A stretch of 64,000 nucleotides of DNA. Source: Hyparrhenia diplandra. Its lineage: Eukaryota; Streptophyta; Magnoliopsida; Poales; Poaceae. Shown here in pieces: positions 1 to 9,911 of this stretch. Each line of letters begins with the position of its first letter. Positions within the stretch are counted from its first letter, which is position 1. The position numbers were made by a program, and so were the translations under genes. Location of the stretch: positions 1 through 64,000 of the forward strand of contig JADLZK010000374.1 in assembly GCA_015847255.1 (NCBI GenBank). Reading direction: 5' to 3'. The notes under the pieces are model-generated. The model saw nothing but the letters and a program-made list of their open reading frames with translations, made no database searches and was not told the origin of the DNA.

Positions 1-1090
1 CGGAGCTAAGGTTCAAGGTTATCGCTCATGAGTTAAAGTAAAAAGTTTCAAAACAAAGGATTTGGAGTTTGCAAAACTTATTTGTCAACTAATAGTTAAA
101 TAGGTGTTTACAACTCGGTGATTTCAAAGCTAAAGGTTGCCATGGTCATATCCTATATGCCCAATTAAGGACTATCGAGGGTGGCTCTAGTTATTGAGTT
201 TGGAGGGATTGCATCATATTTTTTGTTGTTTATCTTTGGGTTGCCGTCGCGGTGAAGCGGGACTACTCACTTGAGTAGTTATGTATGGATCAAATACCTC
301 TACGCCCAAGGTAAATGATGTTCAATACCTCTACGCCTAAGGTAAGATGTGTGAGCCGTGAGAGCATGATGGACAACCCCCGGTCTAGGGGGTAAAAATA
401 AAATCTTTTTGAGAGCTCCATGTCGGGTAGTGCCCCCTGTAGACTTGTGTATGGGTACACGGGTGTGCGAGGGCGTAAATATATGTGCCACCGAGTGTGT
501 GATGCGGATCCATTGATGAAGCGGTATATGCAATTTAAATTAGTGCATTGCATAAATATATATGAGGGTTGAAATGGAATTGCAGTACGCTTAACAACAA
601 ACGTGTAGATTAATTAGTTCGCGATTTATTTCCTTTGAGAGAACGTTGGTTATGCCACCATTTATAATCTAATAGTAACTAATCTTTCCTATACGTGAGG
701 AACGACGGGTAATGCGAGCATTGCATCATTTTCATATCCTCTTTCCTATGTGCTTGTACTTCCCCAAGTAATAAAATTTTATGTCCCATTCAAATTAAAA
801 AATTTGCAACTCACCCATCTCATTAGAGTTCTCGAAATCTTGCTACAAAGGACAACACTAGTTTCATCTTGAAGCTTTTCGAAGTTATGTGGAACTTTGG
901 ATTATTTCCATAGTGGATGGAGAATTTATGTCGGATACACGATTCTTATCGATTTTAATTATTCCTATGATGTGTGTGATGTTATTGGAATTATTGTTAC
1001 CTCTATTTGTTGGTTGAATTTATTCTCTCAATAAATTTCGTGGTAACTTTAAATTCGATGCATGTACATTGTGGAAACATCATTTAAATA
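1..1090. other. Non-coding, AT-rich degraded repeat DNA
   Basis: No reading frame with recognisable protein similarity was found on either strand. The stretch is AT-rich with scattered short repeats. A small inverted repeat lies at 376-393 (ACCCCC, six-base loop, GGGGGT). It reads like eroded LTR or other transposon sequence, but I cannot assign a family. Confidence concerns the absence of genes, not the origin. Confidence 0.5.
293..345 (+). repeat. Short tandem duplication (31-bp period)
   Basis: A 22-base word beginning AATACCTCTACGCC occurs at 293-314 and again at 324-345 with a single difference (CCAAGG versus CTAAGG). The two copies are separated by nine bases. This is a simple local duplication with no evident function. 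Confidence 0.8.
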
Positions 1091-1134
1091 ATTATTATTG
1101 GTGTGGATTGTGCGGATGGTTGACACTCGCAAAA

Positions 1135-1165
1135 GGGTAGGGGTGGAGGGGAGCGGAGGGTAGGG
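1135..1165 (+). other. Putative G-quadruplex motif in purine-rich tract
   Basis: Five runs of at least three G occur on the + strand at about 1135-1137, 1140-1143, 1148-1151, 1158-1160 and 1163-1165, with loops of 2, 4, 6 and 2 bases. This satisfies the usual G3+N1-7 rule. The motif starts a longer purine-rich, GC-rich tract that runs to about 1310. Folding is an inference from the pattern only. Confidence 0.55.
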
Positions 1166-1310
1166 AAAGGAAAAGTCCCACCGCCGCGCGCCGGGGCAGG
1201 AGCAAGGGAAGCGGAGGCGGAGGCGGGGTGAAGGAGAAGTCCTCGGCGGAATGGGCGCCGGGGCAAGGAGCCAAAATGCTGGAGGCGACGCCGGTGAGAT
1301 GAAGCAAGAT
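1166..1310. other. GC-rich, purine-rich tract without a supported gene
   Basis: The + strand is dominated by G and A, including GGAGGCGGAGGCGGGG-like runs. The complementary strand therefore reads as a proline/serine-rich open frame. That frame matches nothing I recognise and its composition explains why it stays open, so no CDS is called. It may be a fragment of a GC-rich LTR segment. Confidence 0.4.
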
Positions 1311-1410
1311 CGTTGTTGGCGCGATACTAATGCCATATGAAGACCAATTTTAGTATACCAAGAGTCTTGATTTGTACTACTAGTTGAAGTTCGGAGCGAC
1401 ATAATTGAGA

Positions 1411-1645
1411 AACCCAATTTGGCCAAGGCCAACTGTTTTGGCATACTTCCGAGAATGGTAGTTCTCGCCGCCGGATTTTTGAAGAGTTTGGCATAGTTCA
1501 CTTACATGCATGCTTTGTTTAAATTTGAAAACCAATTTTGGGCCATTTGTTTTGGCATAGATGCGTGAATATAATGGTAGTTCTATGGCCACCGTGAGAA
1601 CTATATTCACTTTGCATGCATTTGCATGCATGCTTTATTTCACTA
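1411..1645 (+). repeat. Diverged tandem duplication (about 114-120 bp unit)
   Basis: Two consecutive copies of one segment can be aligned. TGTTTTGGCATA occurs at 1434 and 1548, AATGGTAGTTCT follows in both copies, and CATGCATGCTTT occurs at 1505 and 1625. Spacing between matching words is 114-120 bases, so the copies have accumulated indels and substitutions. No coding content was recognised. Confidence 0.7.
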
Positions 1646-2108
1646 CAGCAGTTTCTCGCTGACCAAAATATATGAACGATGCTTGTGATTTGACGCCTGC
1701 GGACTTGTTTTTGTCCCGATCTCATCCGGATCCCGATATATATGTTCATGCCGAAGCTCTTTGAAGTTGTTTGGGCTGTTGAGGATCTCAAGAAAGGGAA
1801 GGGATGAGAACTAAGAGGAGAGAGGCTCATGATGCAAAGGAGAAGCTTGCACCTTTTGTTGAGGCTAGTGTTGAGTACACGACGAGGGTGGCATGCCTAC
1901 GATGCCGACAACACACTAAATAATGTGATTGATGTTTGTTGGTACACCTTATAGCATAAAATATAGAGGCTTTTAAAACGAAAATAAAGGGCTTAAAATG
2001 AATATCAACATAGTATAGGGGGCTTGAACTAACATGATTCCATTAGTTTTGGTGATTTATATATTTTTTTAGGGATTAAACGTAAAAATGCCTTTAAGAG
2101 TTTGCAAG
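1646..2108. other. Intergenic, no supported feature
   Basis: AT-rich sequence with no recognisable protein similarity, RNA gene or long repeat on either strand. Confidence 0.4.
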
Positions 2109-2640
2109 CCCTACTACAAAAAGGCGTATCCGTGACGAACCCAACGTGGAACCCTACACTAGAACATTCCGTAAGAGACTAGAGAGCACCGGAAGGAAGG
2201 TGGGGCCCACCTGGCGAGCCAGCGGGCACGCCCCAAGAATTGTCCGCAACCTGGTGAAGCCGCTGCCACCCTCCCATTCAAGGTCGGTTCAGCACCGCCT
2301 ATGAGGAGCAATCTAGTCCATCCATCAAGGTCGGTTTGATCCAAGGGCTCGTTCACGCCTAGGCTATATAACAAGACCCCCCGACCCCTCGGGTGAAACC
2401 CTAATTCATTCGAAGTTCATTCGAAGTCATTCTACTCCATACCTAGTCTATCATTTGACCCCAAGTCAAGATCCTAAGCCCTAGTTCCACCATAATTAGA
2501 GCAATAGCTATCTAGGTTAGCTCAGAGGAAGTCAAGTATTGTCTTGGATTGGATAGTCAAGAAAGCGGGGAGGTTTTAAGCTTAGTCCTGGCTTCTCTCT
2601 TTGTATCTCATTTGTAAGTATTTATTAGAATACAATTGCC
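2109..2640 (+). mobile_element. LTR-like fragment with TATA box
   Basis: A GC-rich stretch (about 2180-2350) leads into a TATA-type element (CTATATAAC, 2364-2372). A C-rich segment and an AAACCCTAATTCATTCGAAG-type leader follow. The layout (GC-rich U3, TATA, short leader) resembles the promoter/R part of a plant Ty3/gypsy LTR. TTCATTCGAAG is directly repeated at about 2407-2428. The start ACTACAAAAAGG (from 2113) also resembles an eroded CACTA transposon end, so the origin is uncertain. I did not find the same segment in the probable 3' LTR downstream. Confidence 0.3.
2364..2372 (+). promoter_or_regulatory. Candidate TATA box
   Basis: CTATATAAC sits just downstream of a GC-rich region and about 25-35 bases upstream of a pyrimidine-rich leader. 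This matches the usual spacing of a plant RNA polymerase II core promoter. No intact gene follows, so it is most plausibly a relic of an LTR promoter. Confidence 0.35.
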
Positions 2641-2939
2641 ATGACTTTATTCTATTTAATGATTATATTCTTAGTTATATGCTTCTATGCTTATTATGAT
2701 TATATATTTAGTTTAGTATGTTTGTCTTTATATATTCAAGCATGGCAAGTTATAGCGCCCCTTAGATGTACACTATGTGGGTGGTCGAGCAATGTGTAAA
2801 CGTGGTGTTTATACCACATTTGCCACTTGACATCACCCTATATTCCGGGATGTGTGGTAGATCGTGGATGTGATACTCCCATTGAGTCCCTTTAGAGTCC
2901 ACCAAATGTAGGGCTAGTTGAACTTTGTTACTATGGTAG
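2641..2939. other. Non-coding stretch before pol remnant
   Basis: AT-rich sequence with no reading frame recognised. The usual gag and protease regions of a Ty3/gypsy element should lie upstream of the reverse transcriptase, but neither was seen. The element appears truncated or rearranged at about 2940. Confidence 0.4.
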
Positions 2940-3600
2940 CACTATGTAAAAAAGGCTAATAATCGCCAGCGGTCGCAGACCGTCGCTTATAACGCAGCGT
3001 CTCAAAAGAAAGACAAAAGCCTACGGTTTGGGCGTGTCGATTAGGTGTGTCGGCCGTCGGTACCCTAAAAACAAATATCGTTTGAAATAATGGTACTATT
3101 GTTTGGCGCTTATCAAAGCCAAAGTCGTCTAAGATTTCCGTTCGTGGCGATTTTTCGTTCATCAAGATTAGACCACAAAGCTATTCCCAAGACCGCCTTT
3201 TCAAACCCGCTTATGGTTTAAGATTCACCATATCATGTCCTTTGATTGGGCAATGCTCCGCATTTCACTTTATGTGCTTGATGAACTCGGATTCATGCCC
3301 ACCGATAAGTTCGTGGTTGTGTTTATCGATGACATTTTAGTATACCTGAGAATGAGGAAGACCATGCCAACATCGTTCTTCGGATTGCGCTTGGAATGTG
3401 TTAAGAGATCACAAGTATTAAAGTCGCAAAGTTTAGTTCGTGTGAGTTTTGGTCGACTGCAAAGTACCGTCCTTGGACATGTGACGCTCGTTTAGTCAAG
3501 ACCTCGCCTATACCCTAGAAAAGTGCAAGAAGTGATGGATTGGAAGGCACCTGGCACGCGTTTCCACCGAGGTCCGAGGGGATTGATTATCGCGTTTTGT
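2940..3600 (+). other. Reverse transcriptase domain remnant
   Basis: The domain starts near KKG-type codons at about 2949 and is followed by KKDKSLR-like codons near 3008. A QIK/IP-type segment lies near 3160-3190. An ARYGL-like stretch, broken by single-base insertions, spans about 3199-3220. The active-site motif VFIDDILVY is read without interruption at 3319-3345. After it, an LGHV segment is recognisable near 3470-3485 and a VQEVMDWKAP segment at about 3526-3555. The FIDD form of the YxDD box is normal for Ty3/gypsy. Several frameshifts inactivate the domain. Confidence 0.85.
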
Positions 3601-3769
3601 TAGAGACGATTTGTATCACCGGTGTGCGTGATACACAAACCGCTTGACCAAGTTGCTACAAAAAGGCGAGAAATTTGTGTGTCACTGAGTGTGAAGCAGC
3701 CTTTCCGCACGCGTGTCAATATGCTAACCGCTTGGGCGTGCCCAAAGTTAGCAACTATCACATCCAGAA

Positions 3770-4110
3770 GCCTTTTGATGTTTTTTGAGACGGTTTATAC
3801 TGGTTTAGGTGTCTCTAATGCAAGAAGGAAGAGGCGATTGGACCATATGCCCTCAAGATAGCTACGCTTGTATGAAGTCAATTACCCTGGTATGTGACCT
3901 AGAGTTACTTAAATGTGGTTCATGCATGGATAAGGACAAAAGGTTCTATATTCTACATTTACCCAATGTCATGTTCTTTTACAAACACAAAGATTACTTA
4001 CATATTCATGGTTACATTAACATGCGACAAAGAAGTCATGGTTAGAACTGATAAAGGATTACAACTCAAAGTACATTATCATCTATGTAACGAGGCGCGG
4101 TTGTCGACGC
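3770..4110 (+). other. RNase H domain remnant
   Basis: A YTGLG-type segment near 3797-3815 and LMQEGR (3815-3832) match the start of the Ty3/gypsy RNase H. A DLELLKC-type segment follows near 3897. Near 3980-4010, the TDHKSLKYIF-type region is eroded but alignable. MRQRS-type codons lie near 4021-4036, and a KDYNSKY-type segment near 4052-4075. The catalytic acidic residues cannot all be placed because the frame changes inside the domain. Confidence 0.75.
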
Positions 4111-4239
4111 CTTTGCCGAAAGTCCCCATCGGTGGTGATCATGGAGTCCCCGCCCTTCTAAGAGAGTTTCAACTTTTTACACCTTGCGGCGAGGAATAGT
4201 ATCACTATCGCTGGTACATTCCAGATCGTATCATTGAGA

Positions 4240-4545
4240 GTTAAGACCGATAAGGGTATTTTCCATATCAAGAAGAAGATACAAGAGAAACCTATTAAAA
4301 CATTTTAGAGTTGATGAGAATGGTGTTTTATGGTTCGACGGTGAACTTGTTGTCCCAAATCTTGAAGAATTGAGGAATCAAATCTAAACGAACTACAGTG
4401 CATTGATATACGCTTTATCTATTCATCCCGGTAGTAATAAGATGTACAACGATTTGAGAACACTCGTTGGTGGACTAAAAATGAGAACAAATTGAAAATT
4501 ATGTGGCAAAGTGTGACAATTGTTGGAGAGTTACCTCTATTCATT
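4240..4545 (+). other. Linker and integrase zinc-binding (HHCC) remnant
   Basis: The linker includes VDENGVLWFDGELVVP-type codons (about 4309-4360). SIHPGSNKMYNDLRT-like codons then cover about 4418-4462, supplying the second histidine. The cysteine pair is CDNC at 4512-4523, and lies in a different frame from the histidine, so at least one indel falls between them. The first zinc-binding histidine is eroded. The zinc-binding domain normally contacts viral DNA ends during integration. Confidence 0.75.
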
Positions 4546-4589
4546 TGAAACCCTCCACGCTGTAGGATCACAACCATGGATCGTTATTC

Positions 4590-5080
4590 AACCTGAAATG
4601 GGGCGAGATCACCATGGATTTTATTGTCTGACTTCCCCAGGCATGGTCAAAGAGGTTTTGATGACTCCATTTCTGGGTGTTTTTGTCGACTAACCAAATC
4701 GGCACTTCTTTATCCTGAAGGTTAATTATGAAGCTCATGAGTATGCGGATATCTATTTGGAACTTGTGAACAATCCATGGAGTTGTGGAAGTTCAAAAAA
4801 TAGTCATGCAATGGTGGAACGTTTTTGGGACCAATGGTTTTTGGGAACGTCGTACAGGAAGGACTTGGCACCATCTTAGTTCGTAGCTCAGCATAGCCAT
4901 CCCTCGGGCAGGCCTCCACCGGTGGAGTTTGGCTCGGTGCCGAAGATATTGGAAGAGCATGTGTGTTATCGCCAAAGGATTCATGGGATAAATGGGGAAG
5001 ATGAGCGGGAGCTTTACTTAACCCTGTAATTTTTCTTTTCAAATGGATCCATTTGAATGGGCGGTGTAATGCGTTGAGAT
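4590..5080 (+). other. Integrase catalytic core remnant
   Basis: MDFIV (4614-4628) carries the first aspartate of the D,D,E triad. LTKSA (4690-4704) and a YADIYL-type segment near 4743-4760 follow. GRACV near 4951-4965, SWDKW near 4981-4998 and a MDPFE-type segment near 5045-5058 mark the end of the core. The middle aspartate and the glutamate cannot be placed with confidence. Frameshifts and stops interrupt the domain. Confidence 0.7.
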
Positions 5081-5184
5081 AAATACATTTCCTTCTCAAA
5101 AAAAATCGAGAAAGAACAACCAGTTTTGACTTAGTTGACATATGCGAAGAGAAAGTATATATGGTTAACAAACATGTACAAGCT

Positions 5185-5665
5185 TCTAGTCATCATATAT
5201 TTTCTTAAAGAGAACAAAAACCAATTGAGTTTAAATAGGTGACATTGTTTTAGTACTCCTATGAAGACATAATCATAAAAAGTAAGTCAAACGCATAACA
5301 TCAATCCACATTATTTAGTGTGACCATTCCGCATTATAGGCAAAGGACCCTCGGGCTTATCAATTGCCCTCCTAGGGAGATGAAAGCTATTTTAAGCATC
5401 CATGCCTCTCAACTGAAGAAATGCCTCCTCTTGATGAAGAACAAGTGCCTCTCAAACAACATCAAGAAAATTGAATCATGAACTATATATGAAGAAAAGC
5501 CTCTACAAGTCGTTGACACCAAAAAAAGGGTCACTCGTCAAATCGGCTAGTCAAGTTATACAAGGTGTTATGGAGTAATCATGGTGAGAAAGATGCAACA
5601 TGGGAAAGCCGAAGACGGTGGCTCGAGAAAAATTATCCCAAGTTCTATAACACATCTATATTAAA
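5185..5665 (+). other. Integrase C-terminal region with chromodomain-type tail (remnant)
   Basis: An EQKPLEFK-V-GDIV-type segment, two frames combined, lies near 5212-5250. HASQLKKC ends at 5424 and an EEQVPL-type segment follows. A KRVTRQ-type stretch lies near 5524-5545. LWSNHGEKDATWE (5568-5606) and a YPKFYNTS stretch (about 5634-5657) then read openly. In plant chromoviruses this WSNH...ATWE signature is the chromodomain-like tail of integrase, thought to guide insertion into heterochromatin. That role is family knowledge and is not shown here. Confidence 0.75.
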
Positions 5666-5700
5666 ATCAAATCTCCAAAATTGGATTTTCTTAAGGGAAA

Positions 5701-5717
5701 CAACACCATCGGTGTTG
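5701..5717 (+). repeat. Perfect hairpin at LTR start
   Basis: CAACACC (5701-5707), a three-base loop ATC, then GGTGTTG (5711-5717). This seven-base perfect inverted repeat lies directly after the degraded polypurine tract. Similar GC-rich dyads are typical of the first bases of plant chromovirus LTRs, so I use it to place the LTR start. Confidence 0.6.
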
Positions 5718-6389
5718 CTAAGTTACACTATTTGCATTTCATGGTCATAAGCATCATTTGCACTCATCCTTGCATTGCACAATGCATTGCAAATCATTCT
5801 TTAATTTTGGTTAAAAGTATTTTATTTCATCTTGCTATGCTTTTAGTCATACAACGAAATGCCTTGTAGATTCTTTGTTTGAGTGCTATGAATATTTAGT
5901 TATGTTTTGAATATTGATTTGGAGCATTGTTCATGTTGGTCATGTCACCCAAAAGTGTGTAATTAGGGCTGGTCAACTCAGTTTGACCCTTTGATGATTT
6001 CGGAAACCATTTCAAAAGTGCATGATAAAATAGTTTTTGGCAAAAGTTTCTATATAGAAAGTGTAGTACTTTTCTTGTGGAACAATTGGTGTTCAGCTTG
6101 CATCTCATGAAAATGTTTGAAAGTCTTCAAACAGCCCAAACAGCCAGGTCAAATGAGTGCCATTTCAAATTTGAATTTCAAAAGAGCATCCTTGCTGTGA
6201 CTGTCTTTGACTGATCGTAGTTCAAATTCTGTTGAGAATTTGAAGAAAACTCAATTGAATGATTTGTAGCTACTGAAATTCTGAACGTTTCATGTATAGA
6301 AAGTTTTTGAAAATTTTGAACGGTTTTTCGTTGTACGAGCAAAAAACAGTAGCAATGTCGGATGGCAACAGGCCACCAGCCTTCTTCCC

Positions 6390-7235
6390 CAACCAGCGAT
6401 GGCAACGTGGCCGACGCCGGCCATGGAGTGTCGACATCCCCTCCACTTTCGAATCGACCGAGTTAAAGCCCGCCCAACCTCGCCTGTCCGCCTCGACACC
6501 ACTCCACCGCCCATCTCGCCATCCACCTCCGCCCGGCGAGAACGAGAGCAGCAAAGGGGCGTCGCCGGGCGGCCTGCCATTGCCGCCGGGCCGCCCAGCC
6601 CCGCGAACCGCCCCGGGCCAAAACCTCCAAATCCACCCACAGCTCCGCCATGACATGAGCTACAACCCTAGGGAGAAGAACGAGGTAAAACGGCAAGGGT
6701 AAGCGGCACCGCTGATTTCTGTCCCGGGCGTGGTGCCGCCATGGTCGCCGCCAGGCGAGCTCGACCCCGGCTTCGCCTTCACGCTTTTCTTTGCCGCTTG
6801 CGCCTCGTGCTCACGCTGCTGTGTTCTCTAGCTCAGGTTAAAGCAGTTTGAGCATTGCCACCGCCGCCATCGAACGCGCCGCCGAAGCTCACGGCTCACG
6901 GCCGGCGCCGCCAAGCGCGGGTCGAAAGTGTCGCCCGCCATCATTTTGAGCGAGTAGGTAGGGATTCGCCATCGCCGACGTGGCGCGCTGATGCTCACGC
7001 TGGTTTGCGCCGCCACGTTCAACAGCAGCGCCGCCGAAGCGCCGCCACCGCGCGTCCCGCCGCCGCGCATGCCACGCTCCGTTTTAGCTCGCACAAAGGG
7101 TACCATTGCGTAGATCTCGCCGATTGCGACCGCTTGATGTACCCGGGTTGGCCGGGTTTGGTCGCCGCCGGCGTAGGGCCGCCGTCGAGCCGCCCGTTCT
7201 GCCTGGCCGACGACGCCAAGGCCCAGGTGGTGGCG
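6390..7235. other. GC-rich block inside the probable LTR
   Basis: Base composition switches abruptly from AT-rich to strongly GC-rich near 6390 and back near 7240. Open frames on both strands (for example + 6292-6702 and + 6855-7238) are rich in Pro, Arg and Ala and repeat GCCGCC-type words. None resembles a known protein. The block is best read as a GC-rich regulatory or leader segment of the LTR, although capture of a host gene fragment cannot be excluded. Confidence 0.45.
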
Positions 7236-9433
7236 TAGGTTTTCATTTTCGTTTTTCTGTTTTCAGAAACTCTCGTTCACTTGTAAATTTCATAAGTCCT
7301 CATTTTAGCTCGTTTTTGGTGAAACGAATTTTGTACGCTTTCTTGTAAATAGATCTATCATGTGAAAATATGAAACTGCATTTTATGATGCTTTTTATAT
7401 ATGTTTTTATTTATTGCAATAAATGCTATATAAATGGATAAATGCATATCTCTAAAATGGTACAAGATAAAATTATGCTTCTGCACAACATGTTCATGTT
7501 TTTGGATGTACATCAAGGTAAAAAGTATTGATTCATGCCATGTTCGCTGGAAAGTATGAGTTTTTGTTTTATGTGCCATTTAGCTTGCATTTTAGGAAAA
7601 TCATAAGAAAATAAATGTAATGCTTTTGGTCCTGGAACTTTTGTGAGTTCCTAGGGTACTGTTATGCATCTTTCATGCCTATAATCCCGTTGTTTCATAC
7701 ACTTCATAATACAAAATATTTTCATGCCTATATTTTGTGCTAGCTTGTCATTTATGTATAGAATGATAGATGAATGTGTTAGCTGTGAAATTGTTATGGT
7801 AATTTTGTGATGACCAGTAGGTTTTTTATGATACATAATCATGTACTCTACTTTCTGTTCAGATTTGGTAGTGTGAGCATATATGTGGTGAAAGTTATAG
7901 GTGATGCATGCTTGCTTGCTACCTAGAAAACAGAACTGCTACCTTGCTGTTTTACATGCAGTAGATGTTGTAATCTGGTTAAGTGAGTTGAATAGAGTTG
8001 TAGATAATTTCCTAAGCTTTCCAACGAGTCCTAGTTTGCCGTGATCGAGCTGTAGAACTCGATTGTGTTCGTTGCATCGCCGATTATATGTTGTCTAAAG
8101 ATGGTGAGTCATGGATGGTGGTTGTGTTAAGGGTGCAATGTATGTTTTGTTTTGTAGGACTTAGCTTCTTTACAGCCAGAAGAGATATGCACTTACATAA
8201 TCATTCATCATTATGCACACATATGTCCTTCATTAATCTTGCATTCATCCTATTCACTCTGCATATGCATCATGACAGATCCGAGGAGACGATTCCGTTT
8301 GGAGTCGAGATTTTGAAGTGGAGGGAGAGAACCACCGAACGCAAAACCGCAGGAGTCACCGCAGAGAAGGACAAAGATCACCAGTTGCCTGGAGTGTCCT
8401 AACCACTACCCTACTTCCTTTGTCCAAGGCAAGCCCAGGTGCATGCTGACTTTCCTATGCTTTCGAATTAACTTACTTGAGTATCCGGTATTGTTTGATG
8501 CATTAGTGTAGGAGTTGTTTGTACCGTTGTTGCACTTATATCCTTGTTTACCATGATATCCTACCCTATGAGTCAATATCGAGTCTTTGTTTAGCCCCAA
8601 CTACGAAAGGATTAGTAGGTGATCTTCCGTCACTTACAATGAGATAAAATGATGATCATATGTTGGGGTATGTTGCCATTAAAGAATTAATCTTGAGAAG
8701 ATTAAAAGTGAAGGTTCGGCAAATGGGGTTGTGCTTTTGCCTAAATTAATTAAACATTGTTACCGTGTCGGACTTCAATCGGATTTGAAAGCACCTATCA
8801 CTTAGTTGGTTCGGTAGGGGACGTGAACCACGGCCCAGAATAGTTAGGTCGAGGCAAGACATGAGGGCCGCTAACGCTCCCCATGGAGAGAAGGAAGTAT
8901 GTGCGCGGGGCCCGAACGTGGCGTGGCCCGCAAGGCTTGAGCTGGCGGCAGTTCGGTTGGGTCCCGATGGGAGGTTGCCGCCACGCCCGCGATTCTAACA
9001 GTTCAAAAGGTGACCCATGGCTGCCCCTTGCAAAGCATGCTTGGGTGAGTGTGCGGTATTTGTCCCCAGTGGGTAGTAATCGATTCGAGTCGCCATCTCT
9101 CCCGGTTAGTGAGAAACCGATTGGTTTCACTTCATTGTGGCATTAACTAATTAAGCATGAAAGTAAGATTGATGATGTTATATTTATGGCAATGATTTAT
9201 TTATGATCTCATTACTAATGTTGTTACAATTATATTGTTACATTGACATGTGATTAGTTCGCTTGCAAACTAATATCTATATTAATAACTTGCCGCTAGA
9301 TAGGTATATAATTAAATGACTAAGATTCATGCCTTCTTAAAAATGTCTAGCCAAGCTCCACCAAATAAGCCTATCATGATCCTTGAGAGTCTTTTTATGT
9401 TATTATTTTATTTTTTTGTCGGGTAAGTCTAGG

Positions 9434-9453
9434 CGAGTACAACCTCGTACTCG
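9434..9453 (+). repeat. Perfect 7-bp inverted repeat, 6-base loop
   Basis: CGAGTAC (9434-9440), loop AACCTC, GTACTCG (9447-9453), followed by GGGG and a T-rich run. It resembles a hairpin in an LTR transcript, possibly near a 3' end-formation site. The function is unknown. Confidence 0.55.
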
Positions 9454-9904
9454 GGGTTTTATTCCCAATGTTGCGAGATAATCGAGGTTTTTCATGGCTA
9501 TTGCAAGACGTGCTTCTTTCCGCTTGTGATGATGAATAAAGGCCACTGGGGCAGCTCTCCATATTCCTACCTTTGCTATCGTAGGAATGATTATCGTGGC
9601 ACAACTTTAAATCAACTCTTAAGTTTATTCAAGATTTTTCAAAACTATTTGCTTCCGCAACTTTATTTCGAACTTGGTATTGTAATATTTATCGACTCGA
9701 ATTTAAGTATTTGTGAACCGTTTGAGACTTATGTATGGTATCTCTGAACCCGAGTACGATTCTAAAGTTGTGATGTGAAGATGTTTGAAATCCTTCGAGA
9801 TTTCACGGACTCGACCAAGGGTTTATATGTGGTTAAGTATGGGAGTGAGACCGAGGCGGATGGCCACTCTTATGCTTAATTACCTATAAATTAGGCGTGG
9901 TTCA

Positions 9905-9911
9905 GCATAAG
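9905..9911. other. Retrotransposon/satellite junction
   Basis: LTR-like sequence ends with TTCA at 9904, six bases (GCATAA) follow, and satellite begins with GTGACCCGTTGGAAGCCC at 9911. That point corresponds to about base 91 of the monomer as phased here (GCCATTTTGG as base 1), so the array is entered in mid-unit. No target-site duplication can be tested because no satellite is seen left of the element. Confidence 0.7.

Larger units (their letters stand above)
2940..5665 (+). pseudogene. Ty3/gypsy pol polyprotein pseudogene (RT-RNase H-integrase-chromodomain)
   Basis: The family's polyprotein copies element RNA into DNA and integrates it. Here it can be followed only by switching between the three + frames. 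Landmarks are the RT catalytic motif FIDD (3322-3333), the RNase H segment LMQEGR (3815-3832), integrase HPGSNKMY (4424-4447) and CDNC (4512-4523), integrase-core MDFIV (4614-4628) and LTKSA (4690-4704), SQLKKC (5407-5424), and LWSNHGEKDATWE (5568-5606). Frame changes occur between almost every pair of landmarks, and in-frame stops are frequent, for example near 4306 and 4385. The gene cannot be expressed as an intact product. Gag and protease are absent. Recognition rests on conserved motif order and spacing, not on a database search. Confidence 0.88.
2940..9904 (+). mobile_element. Decayed, 5'-truncated Ty3/gypsy chromovirus
   Basis: The + strand carries a broken pol (2940-5665) with RT, RNase H and integrase in the Ty3/gypsy order, then a chromodomain-type C-terminal segment. 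A degraded purine tract and a probable 3' LTR (about 5700-9904) follow. No 5' LTR, primer binding site, gag or protease was found, so the element is truncated on the left. On the right, its sequence gives way at 9905-9910 to a satellite array entered in mid-monomer. The chromodomain-type tail places it among plant chromoviruses; the Tekay/Del-like lineage is my best guess from general resemblance. The element is dead, with many frameshifts and stops. Confidence 0.75.
5700..9904 (+). mobile_element. Probable 3' LTR of the chromovirus (about 4.2 kb)
   Basis: Immediately after the pol end, a short eroded purine stretch (TTAAGGGA, 5691-5698) precedes CAACACC-ATC-GGTGTTG (5701-5717). This is the position and form in which chromovirus LTRs begin (TGTAACACC-like). 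The stretch then runs without recognisable protein to TTCA at 9901-9904, where the satellite begins. Internally it has an AT-rich U3-like part (5718-6380), a GC-rich block (about 6390-7235), a long AT-rich part (7240-8270), a mixed-composition part (8280-9140) and an AT-rich end. No second LTR is present for comparison, so the boundaries are inferred; two different elements could be joined here. Confidence 0.45.

Noticed and set aside
1049..1501. 150-codon minus-strand frame
   Set aside because: It spans the purine-rich tract and the diverged duplication, has no recognised similarity, and is Pro/Ser-rich only where the opposite strand is G-rich.
2940..2975. CACTATGTAAAAAAGGC resembling a CACTA transposon end
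   Set aside because: The same bases align with the start of the reverse transcriptase domain (KKG-type codons) and run straight into pol. No matching inverted end was found.
4722..5171. 149-codon minus-strand frame
   Set aside because: It is antisense to the integrase core remnant, which is recognisable on the + strand.
6292..7238. GC-rich open frames (6292-6702 and 6855-7238, + strand) as genes
   Set aside because: Low-complexity Pro/Arg/Ala composition with overlapping open frames on both strands and no recognisable domain; explained by base composition.
8798..9146. Overlapping open frames on both strands near 8800-9146
   Set aside because: They mirror each other in a moderately GC-rich part of the probable LTR and show no known motif.
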